Shown here in pieces: positions 42,751 through 50,333 of a stretch of DNA of 50,333 bases; position 1 is the stretch's first letter; each line of letters opens with the position of its first letter. Below the pieces are notes generated by a model, which saw only the letters and a list, made by a program, of their open reading frames with translations, searched no databases and had not been told where the DNA came from. The DNA is from Muribaculaceae bacterium. GTDB lineage: Bacteria > Bacteroidota > Bacteroidia > Bacteroidales > Muribaculaceae. Made by a program: the position numbers and the translations under genes. The DNA lies in assembly GCA_017620885.1 (NCBI GenBank), contig JAGAUF010000002.1, positions 1 to 50,333 on the forward strand. Reading direction: 5' to 3'.

Positions 42751-43575
42751 ATGGAAAAGACAATGCTCGATATTATTCGGGAGACCGCTGATTTTATCCG
42801 TAAGGAAGTAGAAAAACTGCCTGAAATCGCAGTCATCCTCGGAACCGGACTTGGCGACCTCGTCAATCAGATGGAAATAACTAAAGAGATTGACTATAAG
42901 AATATAATCAATTTCCCTATATCTACTGTTGAAGGTCACTCCGGCAAGTTGATTTTCGGTAATCTTGGCGGAAAATATATAATGGCAATGCAGGGTCGTT
43001 TCCATTATTATGAGGGATACGATATGAAGCACGTCACATTCCCCGTGCGTGTAATGAAAGAGCTCGGCGTGAAGACACTTTTCGTCAGCAACGCTGCCGG
43101 AGGAATGAACAAGGAATTCCGTGTAGGAGACGTGATGATCATCACCGACCATATCAATCTTTTCCCCGAAAATCCTTTGAGAGGCAAAAATTTTGAAGAA
43201 CTTGGCCCACGTTTCCCTGCAATGACGGAGGCTTATTCTCATCGTCTTGTGGCTTTGGCCGATAAGATTGGTAATGAGATGGGTATGCGTTTGATGCACG
43301 GTGTCTACGTTGGAACCCCGGGTCCTACGTTTGAAACTCCGGCGGAATATGAATATTTCCGCGTTATTGGCGGTGACGCTGTCGGTATGTCGACGGTGCC
43401 CGAGGTAATTGTGGCAAATCATACCGGTATGGAAGTATTTGGAGTTTCTGTCATAACAGACCTTGGCGGTAAGGATATTACAGAGGTGCCGACGCACGAG
43501 GAGGTGCAGAAAGCGGCAATCAAGGCTCAGCCTACCGTAGTCAAACTTACCACGGAGATGCTCAGACGTCTTTGA
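42751..43575 (+). CDS. punA: purine-nucleoside phosphorylase (class I, inosine/guanosine type)
   Basis: The enzyme splits purine nucleosides with phosphate into base and ribose 1-phosphate for salvage. The 274-residue protein has ILGTGLGDLV (phosphate loop), VEGHSGKL, MQGRFHYYEGY, FVSNAAGGMN and the base-site segment GTPGPTFETPAEYEYF with MSTVPEVIVA. These match trimeric class I PNP. It is 93 bases after lpxK and is closed by a terminator before thiL. Confidence 0.95.
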   Translation: MEKTMLDIIRETADFIRKEVEKLPEIAVILGTGLGDLVNQMEITKEIDYKNIINFPISTVEGHSGKLIFGNLGGKYIMAMQGRFHYYEGYDMKHVTFPVRVMKELGVKTLFVSNAAGGMNKEFRVGDVMIITDHINLFPENPLRGKNFEELGPRFPAMTEAYSHRLVALADKIGNEMGMRLMHGVYVGTPGPTFETPAEYEYFRVIGGDAVGMSTVPEVIVANHTGMEVFGVSVITDLGGKDITEVPTHEEVQKAAIKAQPTVVKLTTEMLRRL

Positions 43576-43602
43576 TGATAAGGGAATAAAGAAAATTTAA
43601 CG

Positions 43603-43631
43603 AGGCGTGGTTGATATAATCGCGCCTTTTT
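43603..43631 (+). terminator. intrinsic terminator of punA
   Basis: A 7-bp stem (43603-43609 with 43621-43627, one T-G pair) with an 11-base loop is followed directly by TTTTTCTC. It separates punA from thiL. Confidence 0.7.
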
Positions 43632-43655
43632 CTCAATAAAAGATATAATACGCAG

Positions 43656-44678
43656 ATGAAGGAGACGGAGATTTCTCAGCTCGGCGAGTTTGGACTCATT
43701 GACCGGCTGACGACTGATGTCAAACTTGTTAATAAAGAGAGTGTTAAAGGTGTTGGCGACGACGCCGCAGTGCTTGAGTATAAAGATAAGGAAGTCCTTG
43801 TGACCACAGACCTTCTTCTTGAAGGTATTCATTTCGATTTGCGGTATGTGCCATTGAAACATCTCGGCTACAAATCGGCGATAGTGAATTTCAGCGATAT
43901 ATGTGCCATGAACGGCGTTCCGAAGCAGATTACGGTTAGTTTGGGCGTTTCGTCGAGGTTCACAGTGGAACATATAGAGGAATTGTATTCCGGTATCCGT
44001 CTGGCCTGCGAGATTTATGGCGTAGACCTCGTGGGAGGCGATACAAGTGCTTCCGTTACCGGTCTGGTCATCAGCATCACTTGTATCGGAGAAGGGGAGA
44101 AGGAAAACATTGTATATCGTGACGGTGCCAAGCCCACCGACATTATATGCGTGAGCGGTGACCTTGGGGCAGCCTATATGGGATTGCAGTTGCTCGAACG
44201 CGAAAACAAGGTATCGGCTGGACAGAAAGATTTTCAACCCGATTTTGCCGGTAAGGAATACATACTCGAACGCCAGCTGAAGCCCGAAGCCCGCAAGGAT
44301 ATTGTAAGGTTGCTGCGTGAGGCCGGAGTCAAGCCCACATCAATGATGGACGTAAGTGATGGCCTTTCTTCCGAATTGCTTCATCTCTGCAAAGCTTCAA
44401 AAACCGGGTGCCGCGTATATGAAGAGAAGATTCCTATCGACTATCAGACAGCAAAAATGGCCGAGGAACTGAATATGAACCTCGTGACAGCTGCTATGAA
44501 CGGAGGCGAAGATTATGAACTTGTCTTCACCATTCCGCTTACCGAGCGTGAGAAAATCGAAAAAATCAAGGGAATTTCGATGATTGGCTATATGACTGAA
44601 CCATCGTTAGGGTGCGCACTTGTCACAGCCGACGGACAGGAACTCGAAATTCGCGCGCAGGGGTGGAATGCCTTCTGA
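43656..44678 (+). CDS. thiL: thiamine-monophosphate kinase
   Basis: ThiL phosphorylates thiamine monophosphate to thiamine pyrophosphate, the active cofactor. The 340-residue protein shows the AIR-synthase-like fold: GVGDDAAVLEYKD, VTTDLLLEGIHFDL, the metal site VNFSDICAMNG, GVDLVGGDTSAS and VSDGLSSELLHLC with GGEDYEL. No thiamine riboswitch was seen upstream. It is 80 bases after punA past a terminator, with no consensus promoter box in that gap, so its promoter is not identified. Confidence 0.95.
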   Translation: MKETEISQLGEFGLIDRLTTDVKLVNKESVKGVGDDAAVLEYKDKEVLVTTDLLLEGIHFDLRYVPLKHLGYKSAIVNFSDICAMNGVPKQITVSLGVSSRFTVEHIEELYSGIRLACEIYGVDLVGGDTSASVTGLVISITCIGEGEKENIVYRDGAKPTDIICVSGDLGAAYMGLQLLERENKVSAGQKDFQPDFAGKEYILERQLKPEARKDIVRLLREAGVKPTSMMDVSDGLSSELLHLCKASKTGCRVYEEKIPIDYQTAKMAEELNMNLVTAAMNGGEDYELVFTIPLTEREKIEKIKGISMIGYMTEPSLGCALVTADGQELEIRAQGWNAF

Positions 44679-44769
44679 TATAAAATCGGATGAGGCTGAA
44701 AGTATCGTCTTTTTTTGACTATTAAAACTATTTAACAGAGGATTTTAACCGCGATTGAACGGGAATTTG

Positions 44770-44777
44770 TATATTTG
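44770..44777 (+). promoter_or_regulatory. -7 promoter box for the moxR-bat operon
   Basis: TATATTTG is an exact TAnnTTTG box, about 55 bases before the moxR ATG. No TTTG is visible at -33. The leader would be about 49 bases. Confidence 0.7.
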
Positions 44778-44832
44778 CGTCGCGAAAAATTTCGCCGGTT
44801 TAAATTAGAAATAAAGAAAGTTTTTATCAGAT

Positions 44833-45828
44833 ATGAGCGAAACAGTAAATATCCGTGAGCTCAATGACCTTATCGCGTCAAAGAGCGACTTTTTAAATGT
44901 GATCCGCAGTGGAATGAACCAGCGGATTGTCGGACAGAAACATCTTGTAGACTCTCTTCTCATAGCATTGCTTTGCAATGGTCACGTGCTTCTTGAGGGT
45001 GTTCCCGGTCTTGCCAAAACGTTGGCAATCAAGACCCTCTCGCAGCTTGTGGATGCCAAATACAACCGTATTCAGTTCACTCCCGACCTCCTCCCTGCCG
45101 ACGTTATCGGTACGATGATATATAGCGTAAAGAAGGAAGCCTTTGAAGTTAAAAAAGGACCGGTGTTTGCCAATTTCATCCTTGCAGATGAAATCAACCG
45201 TGCTCCGGCAAAAGTACAGAGCGCCCTTCTCGAAGCAATGCAGGAGCGTCAGGTTACGATAGGTGACGAGACATTCCAACTCGATCGTCCCTTCCTTGTT
45301 ATGGCTACACAAAACCCGATCGAACAGGAGGGTACGTATCCTCTGCCGGAGGCGCAGACTGACCGTTTCCTTCTCAAAGTCATTATCGGATACCCGACGC
45401 TCGAAGAGGAGAAACAGATTATACGTCAGAACATTCGTGGTGCGCTTCCTCCGGTGCAGCCCGTAGTGGATAGTCGCGAGGTGCTTGAGATTCAAAAGCT
45501 TGTTCAGCAGATATATATCGACGAGAAAATCGAGAATTATATAGTAGACATTGTGTTTGCCACTCGTGATCCGCGCAAATATCGCCTGAGCGATCTTCAG
45601 GACATAATCTCTTACGGTGCGTCTCCCCGTGCTTCGATTTCGCTTGCTGTCGCTTCTCGCGCTTACGCATTCCTCCGTGGCCGTGGATACGTAATTCCCG
45701 AAGACGTGCGTGCTGTATGCCATGACGTTATGCGCCATCGTATCGGTCTGACCTACGAGGCCGAGGCTAACAACATTACGGCCGATGAGGTTGTAACGCG
45801 TGTTATCGACACGGTACCCGTTCCTTGA
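44833..45828 (+). CDS. moxR: MoxR-family AAA+ ATPase
   Basis: MoxR proteins are chaperone-like ATPases that work with VWA-domain partners. The 331-residue protein has Walker A GVPGLAKT (56-63), Walker B ILADEINRAPAK (116-127), the sensor segment MATQNPIEQEGTYPLPEAQ, and the C-terminal lid. It is the first gene of a run with DUF58, a BatI-like protein, BatA, BatB and BatC, the classic Bacteroides aerotolerance order. It carries its own promoter. Confidence 0.95.
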   Translation: MSETVNIRELNDLIASKSDFLNVIRSGMNQRIVGQKHLVDSLLIALLCNGHVLLEGVPGLAKTLAIKTLSQLVDAKYNRIQFTPDLLPADVIGTMIYSVKKEAFEVKKGPVFANFILADEINRAPAKVQSALLEAMQERQVTIGDETFQLDRPFLVMATQNPIEQEGTYPLPEAQTDRFLLKVIIGYPTLEEEKQIIRQNIRGALPPVQPVVDSREVLEIQKLVQQIYIDEKIENYIVDIVFATRDPRKYRLSDLQDIISYGASPRASISLAVASRAYAFLRGRGYVIPEDVRAVCHDVMRHRIGLTYEAEANNITADEVVTRVIDTVPVP

Positions 45829-45866
45829 TATAAGCGATAACGGGTAAATTTCTACAGGCTAATCAA

Positions 45867-46745
45867 ATGGATGCCAAAGAATTACTTAAGAAAGTAAGGA
45901 AAATCGAGATAAAGACGCGCGGTCTGAGTCAGAATCTTTTCGCCGGCGAATATCACACTGCGTTCAAGGGACGCGGTATGACGTTTTCCGAGGTGCGAGA
46001 ATATCAATTCGGCGATGACGTGCGCGACATCGATTGGAATGTCACTGCAAGGCAGAATCACCCGTACGTCAAGGTATATGAAGAGGAACGTGAACTTACC
46101 GTAATGCTTCTGATTGATGTCAGTGGCAGCGGTGATTTCGGCGCTGTGGGCGAAACAAAAAAGGAAGTAATGGCAGAGATAGCTGCCACACTTGCGTTCT
46201 CCTCTATACAGAATAATGATAAAGTAGGGGTGATATTCTTCAGCGACAAGGTGGAAAAGTTTATTCCGCCAAAGAAGGGAAGGAAACACATTCTCTTGAT
46301 AATAAGAGAGATAATAGATTTTAAACCTGAAGATAAAGGCACCAATATCGACTCTGCACTTGTTTTTATGACAAATGCGTTGAAAAAACGGTGTACAGCC
46401 TTCCTTCTCAGCGATTACATAGACGGACACGACTATCGTCAAAGCCTTACTATAGCCAACAGAAAGCATGATGTAGCCGCTATTCAGGTCTATGACAAGC
46501 GTGATAGCAAGATGCCGGATGTCGGTCTGATTCGTGTACGAGATATGGAGACCGGAGCCGACAGATGGCTTGATACATCGTCGAAGGCCATTCGTAAGGC
46601 ATACGAGAAGGCGTGGTATGATCGCCAGCAGCAGCTTGTCGCAACGATGTCGAGATGTGGCGTTGATCTCGCGTCAGTAGCCACAGACGAGGATTTTGTA
46701 AAAGTGCTTTTGGGATTGTTCCGCCGTCGTTCTATGCGACTGTAA
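45867..46745 (+). CDS. DUF58 protein of the Bat operon
   Basis: The 292-residue protein has the DUF58 signature FKGRGMTFSEVREYQFGDDVRDIDWNVTA (pieces at about 34-60) and a VWA-like fold with the metal-site start LIDVSGSGDFG and later a FLLSDYID strand. It has no signal peptide or membrane helix, so it is probably cytosolic and works with MoxR. It is 38 bases after moxR. The role in the complex is not known in detail. Confidence 0.92.
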   Translation: MDAKELLKKVRKIEIKTRGLSQNLFAGEYHTAFKGRGMTFSEVREYQFGDDVRDIDWNVTARQNHPYVKVYEEERELTVMLLIDVSGSGDFGAVGETKKEVMAEIAATLAFSSIQNNDKVGVIFFSDKVEKFIPPKKGRKHILLIIREIIDFKPEDKGTNIDSALVFMTNALKKRCTAFLLSDYIDGHDYRQSLTIANRKHDVAAIQVYDKRDSKMPDVGLIRVRDMETGADRWLDTSSKAIRKAYEKAWYDRQQQLVATMSRCGVDLASVATDEDFVKVLLGLFRRRSMRL

Positions 46746-46751
46746 TATTCG

Positions 46752-46776
46752 GAAGGCCGGCAATGCCCCGGTCTTC
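46752..46776 (+). other. hairpin in the gap between DUF58 and BatI-like genes
   Basis: A 9-bp stem (46752-46760 with 46768-46776, one G-T pair) with a CAATGCC loop lies 6 bases after the DUF58 stop. No T-run follows, so it may be a processing or partial-attenuation site inside the operon rather than a full terminator. Confidence 0.45.
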
Positions 46777-46805
46777 AGGATGAAATTTTGAAACAGAGAT
46801 AAATT

Positions 46806-47900
46806 ATGAGCAATAAGCTTATAAAGATTATAATTTGTTGCGTGCTATTGTCGGCCGTAGCGACCGTCAATGCTGCCGCACCCTCGGTCAAAGCTCGCCT
46901 TGACAGTACCAATATTTTAATGGGCAAACTGACTACTCTTCATCTTGAAGTAACTCAGGATAAAGGGAAGCCGGGTGCTTTCCCGATTTTTGCAGGACAG
47001 AATGGAGAGTCGGGCTATGTGGGCGTTTGCGGCGACAGTGTGGAATTGCGAACATCTTACACGCGTGATACGGTTGATCTCGGGAGCGGTCGTCTCCAGA
47101 TAAATTACTCCGTACCTGTGCAGAGCTTCGATTCCGGTTTTTATCAGCTCCCGCAGTTTGTCTATGTATCTGGCAATGATACGGCGCGAAGTAATGTCGT
47201 TTCGCTTAAGGTTGTCCCCGTAAATGTCGCTGCCGATGCGAAAATTTCAGATTATGCAGACGTGGCCGAACCTGAAGGGAAAAGTATCTTCGACGCGTTG
47301 CCCGACTGGTTGTATAATTACTGGTGGCTCATTCTTATCCTTTTGCTCGTTATCGCAGGAATTTTCTGGGGATATAAACGATACAAGGAGAAAGGCTTTA
47401 TTCTGCCGAAGAAACCGGAACCGTTGCCTTACGACGTTGCTATGAAGGAACTCTCAAAGCTCCGTGGCCTGAACCTTTGGGAGAAGGGAGAAGAGAAAGA
47501 ATACTTCACGCGTCTGACCGACATTTTGCGTGTCTATCTTGACAAACGGTTTGGAATAAACGCTTTGGAGATGACTACTCCGCAGATTCTTGAGAAGCTT
47601 AATGAGAACGTCGCTATCCGCGATAAAGAAAATTATGTGCGGAGAATCCTTGATACTGCAGATTTCGTGAAATTCGCAAAAGTACGTCCTCTCGCTGCCG
47701 ACAATATAGCCGCCTTCGATAATGCGATGCGTTTCGTGGAGGAAACTAAACCGACTCCGGAAGAAATCGAAGCATATAAAGCTGCGGTGGAAGCCTCCCG
47801 AAGCGGAAAGAAATCCGTTGTCAATACAGCGGCAAATAAGGCTAAAGGGAAAAATAAAACTGCAAAAAAGCGCATAGTGAAGAAAGGGGGTAAGCGATGA
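46806..47900 (+). CDS. BatI-like membrane protein of the aerotolerance operon
   Basis: The 364-residue protein has a signal peptide (cut near residue 23, VNA), a periplasmic beta-rich domain (about 25-165), a single transmembrane helix (about 172-190), then a cytoplasmic helical part (200-320) and a Lys-rich tail. The position between DUF58 and BatA matches the gene called BatI (DUF4381-like) in Bacteroidota Bat operons; this name comes from context and layout. Its stop overlaps the batA start by 4 bases. Confidence 0.82.
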   Translation: MSNKLIKIIICCVLLSAVATVNAAAPSVKARLDSTNILMGKLTTLHLEVTQDKGKPGAFPIFAGQNGESGYVGVCGDSVELRTSYTRDTVDLGSGRLQINYSVPVQSFDSGFYQLPQFVYVSGNDTARSNVVSLKVVPVNVAADAKISDYADVAEPEGKSIFDALPDWLYNYWWLILILLLVIAGIFWGYKRYKEKGFILPKKPEPLPYDVAMKELSKLRGLNLWEKGEEKEYFTRLTDILRVYLDKRFGINALEMTTPQILEKLNENVAIRDKENYVRRILDTADFVKFAKVRPLAADNIAAFDNAMRFVEETKPTPEEIEAYKAAVEASRSGKKSVVNTAANKAKGKNKTAKKRIVKKGGKR

Positions 47901-48874
47901 TTCTTTCACATCCTCATATACTTTGGCTGTTTCTCATTTATATTCCTCTGATAGCGTGGTATATATGGAAACAGCATAATGCGTCGCCATCGATGGGCAT
48001 TTCCTCGGTCGCACCCTTCGATAAAATCGGAAAATCGTGGCGTCCGGCTATGATGCACGTATGTTTCGGCCTTGAACTCGTGGCCATCGGATGTCTTATC
48101 GTCGCTCTTGCCCGTCCGATGTCGCATGAGGGGATGAATAAATCTCACATAGAAGGCACCGACATCGTGTTAGCCCTTGATATTTCAGGTTCTATGTCAG
48201 CTAAGGATATTGCGCCCAACCGTTTTCAGGCAGCCAAAGAGGTAGCCGAGAGATTCGTTATGGGACGCACGGACGACAATATGGGCCTCGTAATTTTCTC
48301 GGGTGAGAGCCTTTCCATAATGCCTCTAACAAACGATCGTGCCTCATTGGTCAATGCGCTGAAACACGTCAATATCGGCGCACTCGAAGATGGCACGGCA
48401 ATCGGCGACGGCCTCGCAAGTGCAATTAACCGAATTTCGAGCGGTAAGGCAAAATCGAAGAGCATCATCCTGCTGACAGATGGAACAAACAATGCCGGCG
48501 ATGTGCAGCCGTCCACAGCGGCGGAGATTGCCCGTAGCAAAGGAATCCGCGTCTATACTGTCGGTGCAGGATCCGACGGTAGTGTTTCTGTAATGGATCC
48601 CTTCGGATTTTCAGCTACTACAATAGAGACTAAAATCGACGAAGAGAGTTTGAAGCAGATAGCGCAAATGACCGGAGGCAGATATTTCCGTGCGCGCGAC
48701 AAAGGAACATTGGAAGATGTCTTTGCTGAAATTGACAAACTTGAGAAGACGCAGCTTGACGTGGAACGTTACAGCCGACTCGACGAAAACTTTATGCCGT
48801 GGGTGCTTGGCGCTTTCCTTGCATATACCGCGATGCTTCTAATTCGTTATCTCTACCTCCGCAGAATTCCTTAA
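47897..48874 (+). CDS. batA: VWA-domain membrane protein BatA
   Basis: The 325-residue protein has N-terminal transmembrane segments (about 8-24 and 55-72), a von Willebrand A domain with an intact metal-binding site DISGS (95-99) and GTAIGDGLASAI, and a C-terminal helix (about 303-320). In Bacteroides the Bat proteins support tolerance to oxygen and other envelope stress, probably as a MoxR-served complex. The ATGA overlap with the upstream gene and the 11-base gap to batB point to one operon. Confidence 0.93.
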   Translation: MILSHPHILWLFLIYIPLIAWYIWKQHNASPSMGISSVAPFDKIGKSWRPAMMHVCFGLELVAIGCLIVALARPMSHEGMNKSHIEGTDIVLALDISGSMSAKDIAPNRFQAAKEVAERFVMGRTDDNMGLVIFSGESLSIMPLTNDRASLVNALKHVNIGALEDGTAIGDGLASAINRISSGKAKSKSIILLTDGTNNAGDVQPSTAAEIARSKGIRVYTVGAGSDGSVSVMDPFGFSATTIETKIDEESLKQIAQMTGGRYFRARDKGTLEDVFAEIDKLEKTQLDVERYSRLDENFMPWVLGAFLAYTAMLLIRYLYLRRIP

Positions 48875-48885
48875 TTTGATTTAAG

Positions 48886-49965
48886 ATGTTTACATTCGCA
48901 TATCCTCAATATCTGCTCTTTCTGCTCCTCGTGCCCGCATTTGTGGTCATCTATGTTTGGGCAAGATATATACGTCGCAAAAATTTAAAACGCTTCGGAC
49001 GTCTGAGTGTGCTTAAACCGCTGATGCCCGATGTCTCCCCCTATAAGCCACCAATCAAAATAACATTGCGCATGGTGGCACTCGCAATGATTATCGTTGC
49101 TTTTGCCCGTCCGTGGGGAGGAATAAAAGATCAGAAAACTACCAAAGAAGGCATAGAGGTTATTATCGCCGTCGACGCGTCCAACTCTATGTATGCATCT
49201 TCGACCGACGATGCCGAAGGTACGTCGCGTATGCGCACCGCCAAGATGATGCTCGAAAAGGTAATTAATGGACTCGACAACGACCGCGTCGGTCTTATCG
49301 TGTTTGCCGGCGAAGCATATACTCTTATCCCTGTAACAGGCGATTATGTATCGGCAAAGATGTTTCTTAACTCAATAGAGCCTCGCCAATATCCAAATCA
49401 GGGAACGAATATAGCCGAGGCTATCGACCTTGCGACAAAATCATTCAGCGACAACAAGCGCATCGGCAAGGCAATCATTCTTATTACTGATGCCGAAGAG
49501 CTTGAGGACGAGAAAAGCGTGAAAGACGCCGTCCACAATGCCGCGAAAAACAATATTCAGGTAGATGTGCTTGGCGTAGGAAGCTCGAAGGCAGTACCCA
49601 TTCCCATCGACGGAAGCTATCTTGCCGATCCGGAGACCGGCTCTCCTGTGGCAACGGCTCTCAATGAGGAATTGGCCGCCAGGATTGCCAAAGAGGGTAA
49701 AGGAATCTATGTCAATGCCGCCAACCGGGATGCTCTTAGCGAGTTGGAACGTCAGCTCTCTACGGTGAAAAAAACTTCGCTGGAATCAAGTTTCAGTTCT
49801 GTGCATGATGAGCTCTTCTACATCTTCGTATGGATTGCGCTCGCGATGATAATAATTGATATTTTCTTGCTCGACCGCAAGATCGGGTGGCTCGATAAAT
49901 TCACTTTCTTCAAGAAAGAGGATGAAACGATGAAAAAGGATGAAGGAAAGGAGGATAAAAAATGA
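48886..49965 (+). CDS. batB: VWA-domain membrane protein BatB
   Basis: The 359-residue protein mirrors BatA: two N-terminal hydrophobic segments (about 5-25 and 58-75), a VWA domain with DASNS (97-101) and NQGTNIAEAIDLA, a membrane helix near 310-330, and a Lys/Glu-rich tail. The VWA metal motif is intact. It is a paralog of batA lying 11 bases after it, and its stop overlaps the batC start by 4 bases. It probably forms a complex with BatA and BatC. Confidence 0.93.
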   Translation: MFTFAYPQYLLFLLLVPAFVVIYVWARYIRRKNLKRFGRLSVLKPLMPDVSPYKPPIKITLRMVALAMIIVAFARPWGGIKDQKTTKEGIEVIIAVDASNSMYASSTDDAEGTSRMRTAKMMLEKVINGLDNDRVGLIVFAGEAYTLIPVTGDYVSAKMFLNSIEPRQYPNQGTNIAEAIDLATKSFSDNKRIGKAIILITDAEELEDEKSVKDAVHNAAKNNIQVDVLGVGSSKAVPIPIDGSYLADPETGSPVATALNEELAARIAKEGKGIYVNAANRDALSELERQLSTVKKTSLESSFSSVHDELFYIFVWIALAMIIIDIFLLDRKIGWLDKFTFFKKEDETMKKDEGKEDKK

Positions 49966-50333
49966 AAAAACTCACGCTTTTACTGACATTGATTCTTCTC
50001 TCGGCCGCTACGACATTTACATTCGCCGACAATGGCAAGGCATCAACGACGCGTCAGGAGCGCAAATTGATAATGAGTGGCAATGCGCTTTATTCCAAAC
50101 AGAAATACGCGGATGCCCTGAAGCAGTATGAACTTGCTCTGAAGGTTAATCCTCAAAGCGCAGTGGCCATATATAATGCCGGTCTTTCACGCCTTCGTCT
50201 TGCAGCCGCTCCGGGTGTCAAGGAGGAGGATAGAAAAGAATATGAGAAAACCGGAATGCAGGCTATGGAGAATGTTGCGAAACTCGGTAGCGTAAAACCG
50301 GAACTCGCGTCGCGAGCATCATATAATCTTGGC
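49962..50333 (+). CDS. batC: TPR protein BatC, cut by the window end
   Basis: The first 124 codons are present with no stop. A signal peptide (KKLTLLLTLILLSAATTFTFA) leads into helical pairs with the TPR look: SGNALYSKQKYADALKQYEL and AIYNAGLSRLRLAAAPG. Position directly after batB (ATGA overlap) is that of BatC, a periplasmic TPR partner of the VWA proteins. The TPR array and any C-terminal region lie outside the window. Confidence 0.85.
   Translation, partial: MKKLTLLLTLILLSAATTFTFADNGKASTTRQERKLIMSGNALYSKQKYADALKQYELALKVNPQSAVAIYNAGLSRLRLAAAPGVKEEDRKEYEKTGMQAMENVAKLGSVKPELASRASYNLG

Noticed and set aside
43576..43655. TPP riboswitch upstream of thiL
   Set aside because: The 80-base gap holds only the punA terminator; no TPP aptamer core such as CUGAGA was seen.
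1..50333. CRISPR arrays, insertion sequences, integrases or phage genes
   Set aside because: No spaced repeat arrays, transposase motifs or att-like pairs were seen by eye; a small or degenerate element could still have been missed.

Overview
The window is chromosomal DNA from a member of the Bacteroidota, most likely the order Bacteroidales. A gut-type family such as Muribaculaceae or a relative is a guess from protein style, not a proof. The main evidence is the promoter type: at least seventeen gene starts are preceded by an exact TAnnTTTG -7 box, several with a TTTG -33 box exactly 20 bp upstream, and Shine-Dalgarno sites are mostly absent. Gene content agrees: PPi-dependent phosphofructokinase, a Bacteroides-type tryptophanase, secreted C10 cysteine proteases with a C-terminal sorting-type tail, HU-type proteins with extra domains, and the Bat (aerotolerance) operon. 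No phage, transposon, CRISPR array or plasmid gene was seen.

Layout. 1-365: possible tail of an outside gene, two terminators. 365-4884 (minus): four-gene run of nucleoside-type permease, rsmE, kdsA and a TPR protein. 5116-6624 (minus): LysM/M23 peptidase and ndk. 6998-8479 (plus): MscS-family channel. 8560-10953 (minus): tryptophanase and a TraB/GumN protein. 11103-13942 (plus): a small HU protein, an HU-transmembrane-LysM fusion overlapping it by 4 bp, and metY. 13939-15934 (minus): MFS transporter and kdsB. 16251-22215 (plus): two tandem paralogous C10 proteases. 22404-24875 (plus): tRNA-Cys, PPi-phosphofructokinase, lipoprotein thioredoxin. 24949-29449 (minus): small membrane protein, a cysteine-free secreted protein carrying only the C10 propeptide-like domain, an MFS transporter and mdh. 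29596-31808 (minus): YrdC/Sua5 protein and a DUF6056-type membrane protein. 31891-33493 (plus): mtnN and a BASS-like transporter. 33497-36481 (minus): FeoB-associated protein, topB, mazG. 36585-42657 (plus): DHH phosphoesterase, DUF4827-type lipoprotein, glmM, sppA, lpxK. 42751-44678 (plus): punA, thiL. 44833-end (plus): MoxR, DUF58, BatI-like, BatA, BatB and the start of BatC, cut by the window edge.

How the genes work together. Much of the window serves the cell envelope: kdsA, kdsB and lpxK for lipopolysaccharide, glmM for UDP-GlcNAc supply, M23/LysM for wall remodelling, sppA and the Bat system for envelope quality and stress. Central metabolism is represented by PPi-phosphofructokinase, malate dehydrogenase, tryptophanase, MetY, MtnN and PunA.

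The parts most worth following up are (i) the HU / HU-TM-LysM pair, whose architecture could link DNA to the cell wall, and (ii) the C10 protease pair with a free-standing propeptide-like protein about 3 kb downstream, which could form a secreted protease-inhibitor set. Both are inferences from domain layout and position.
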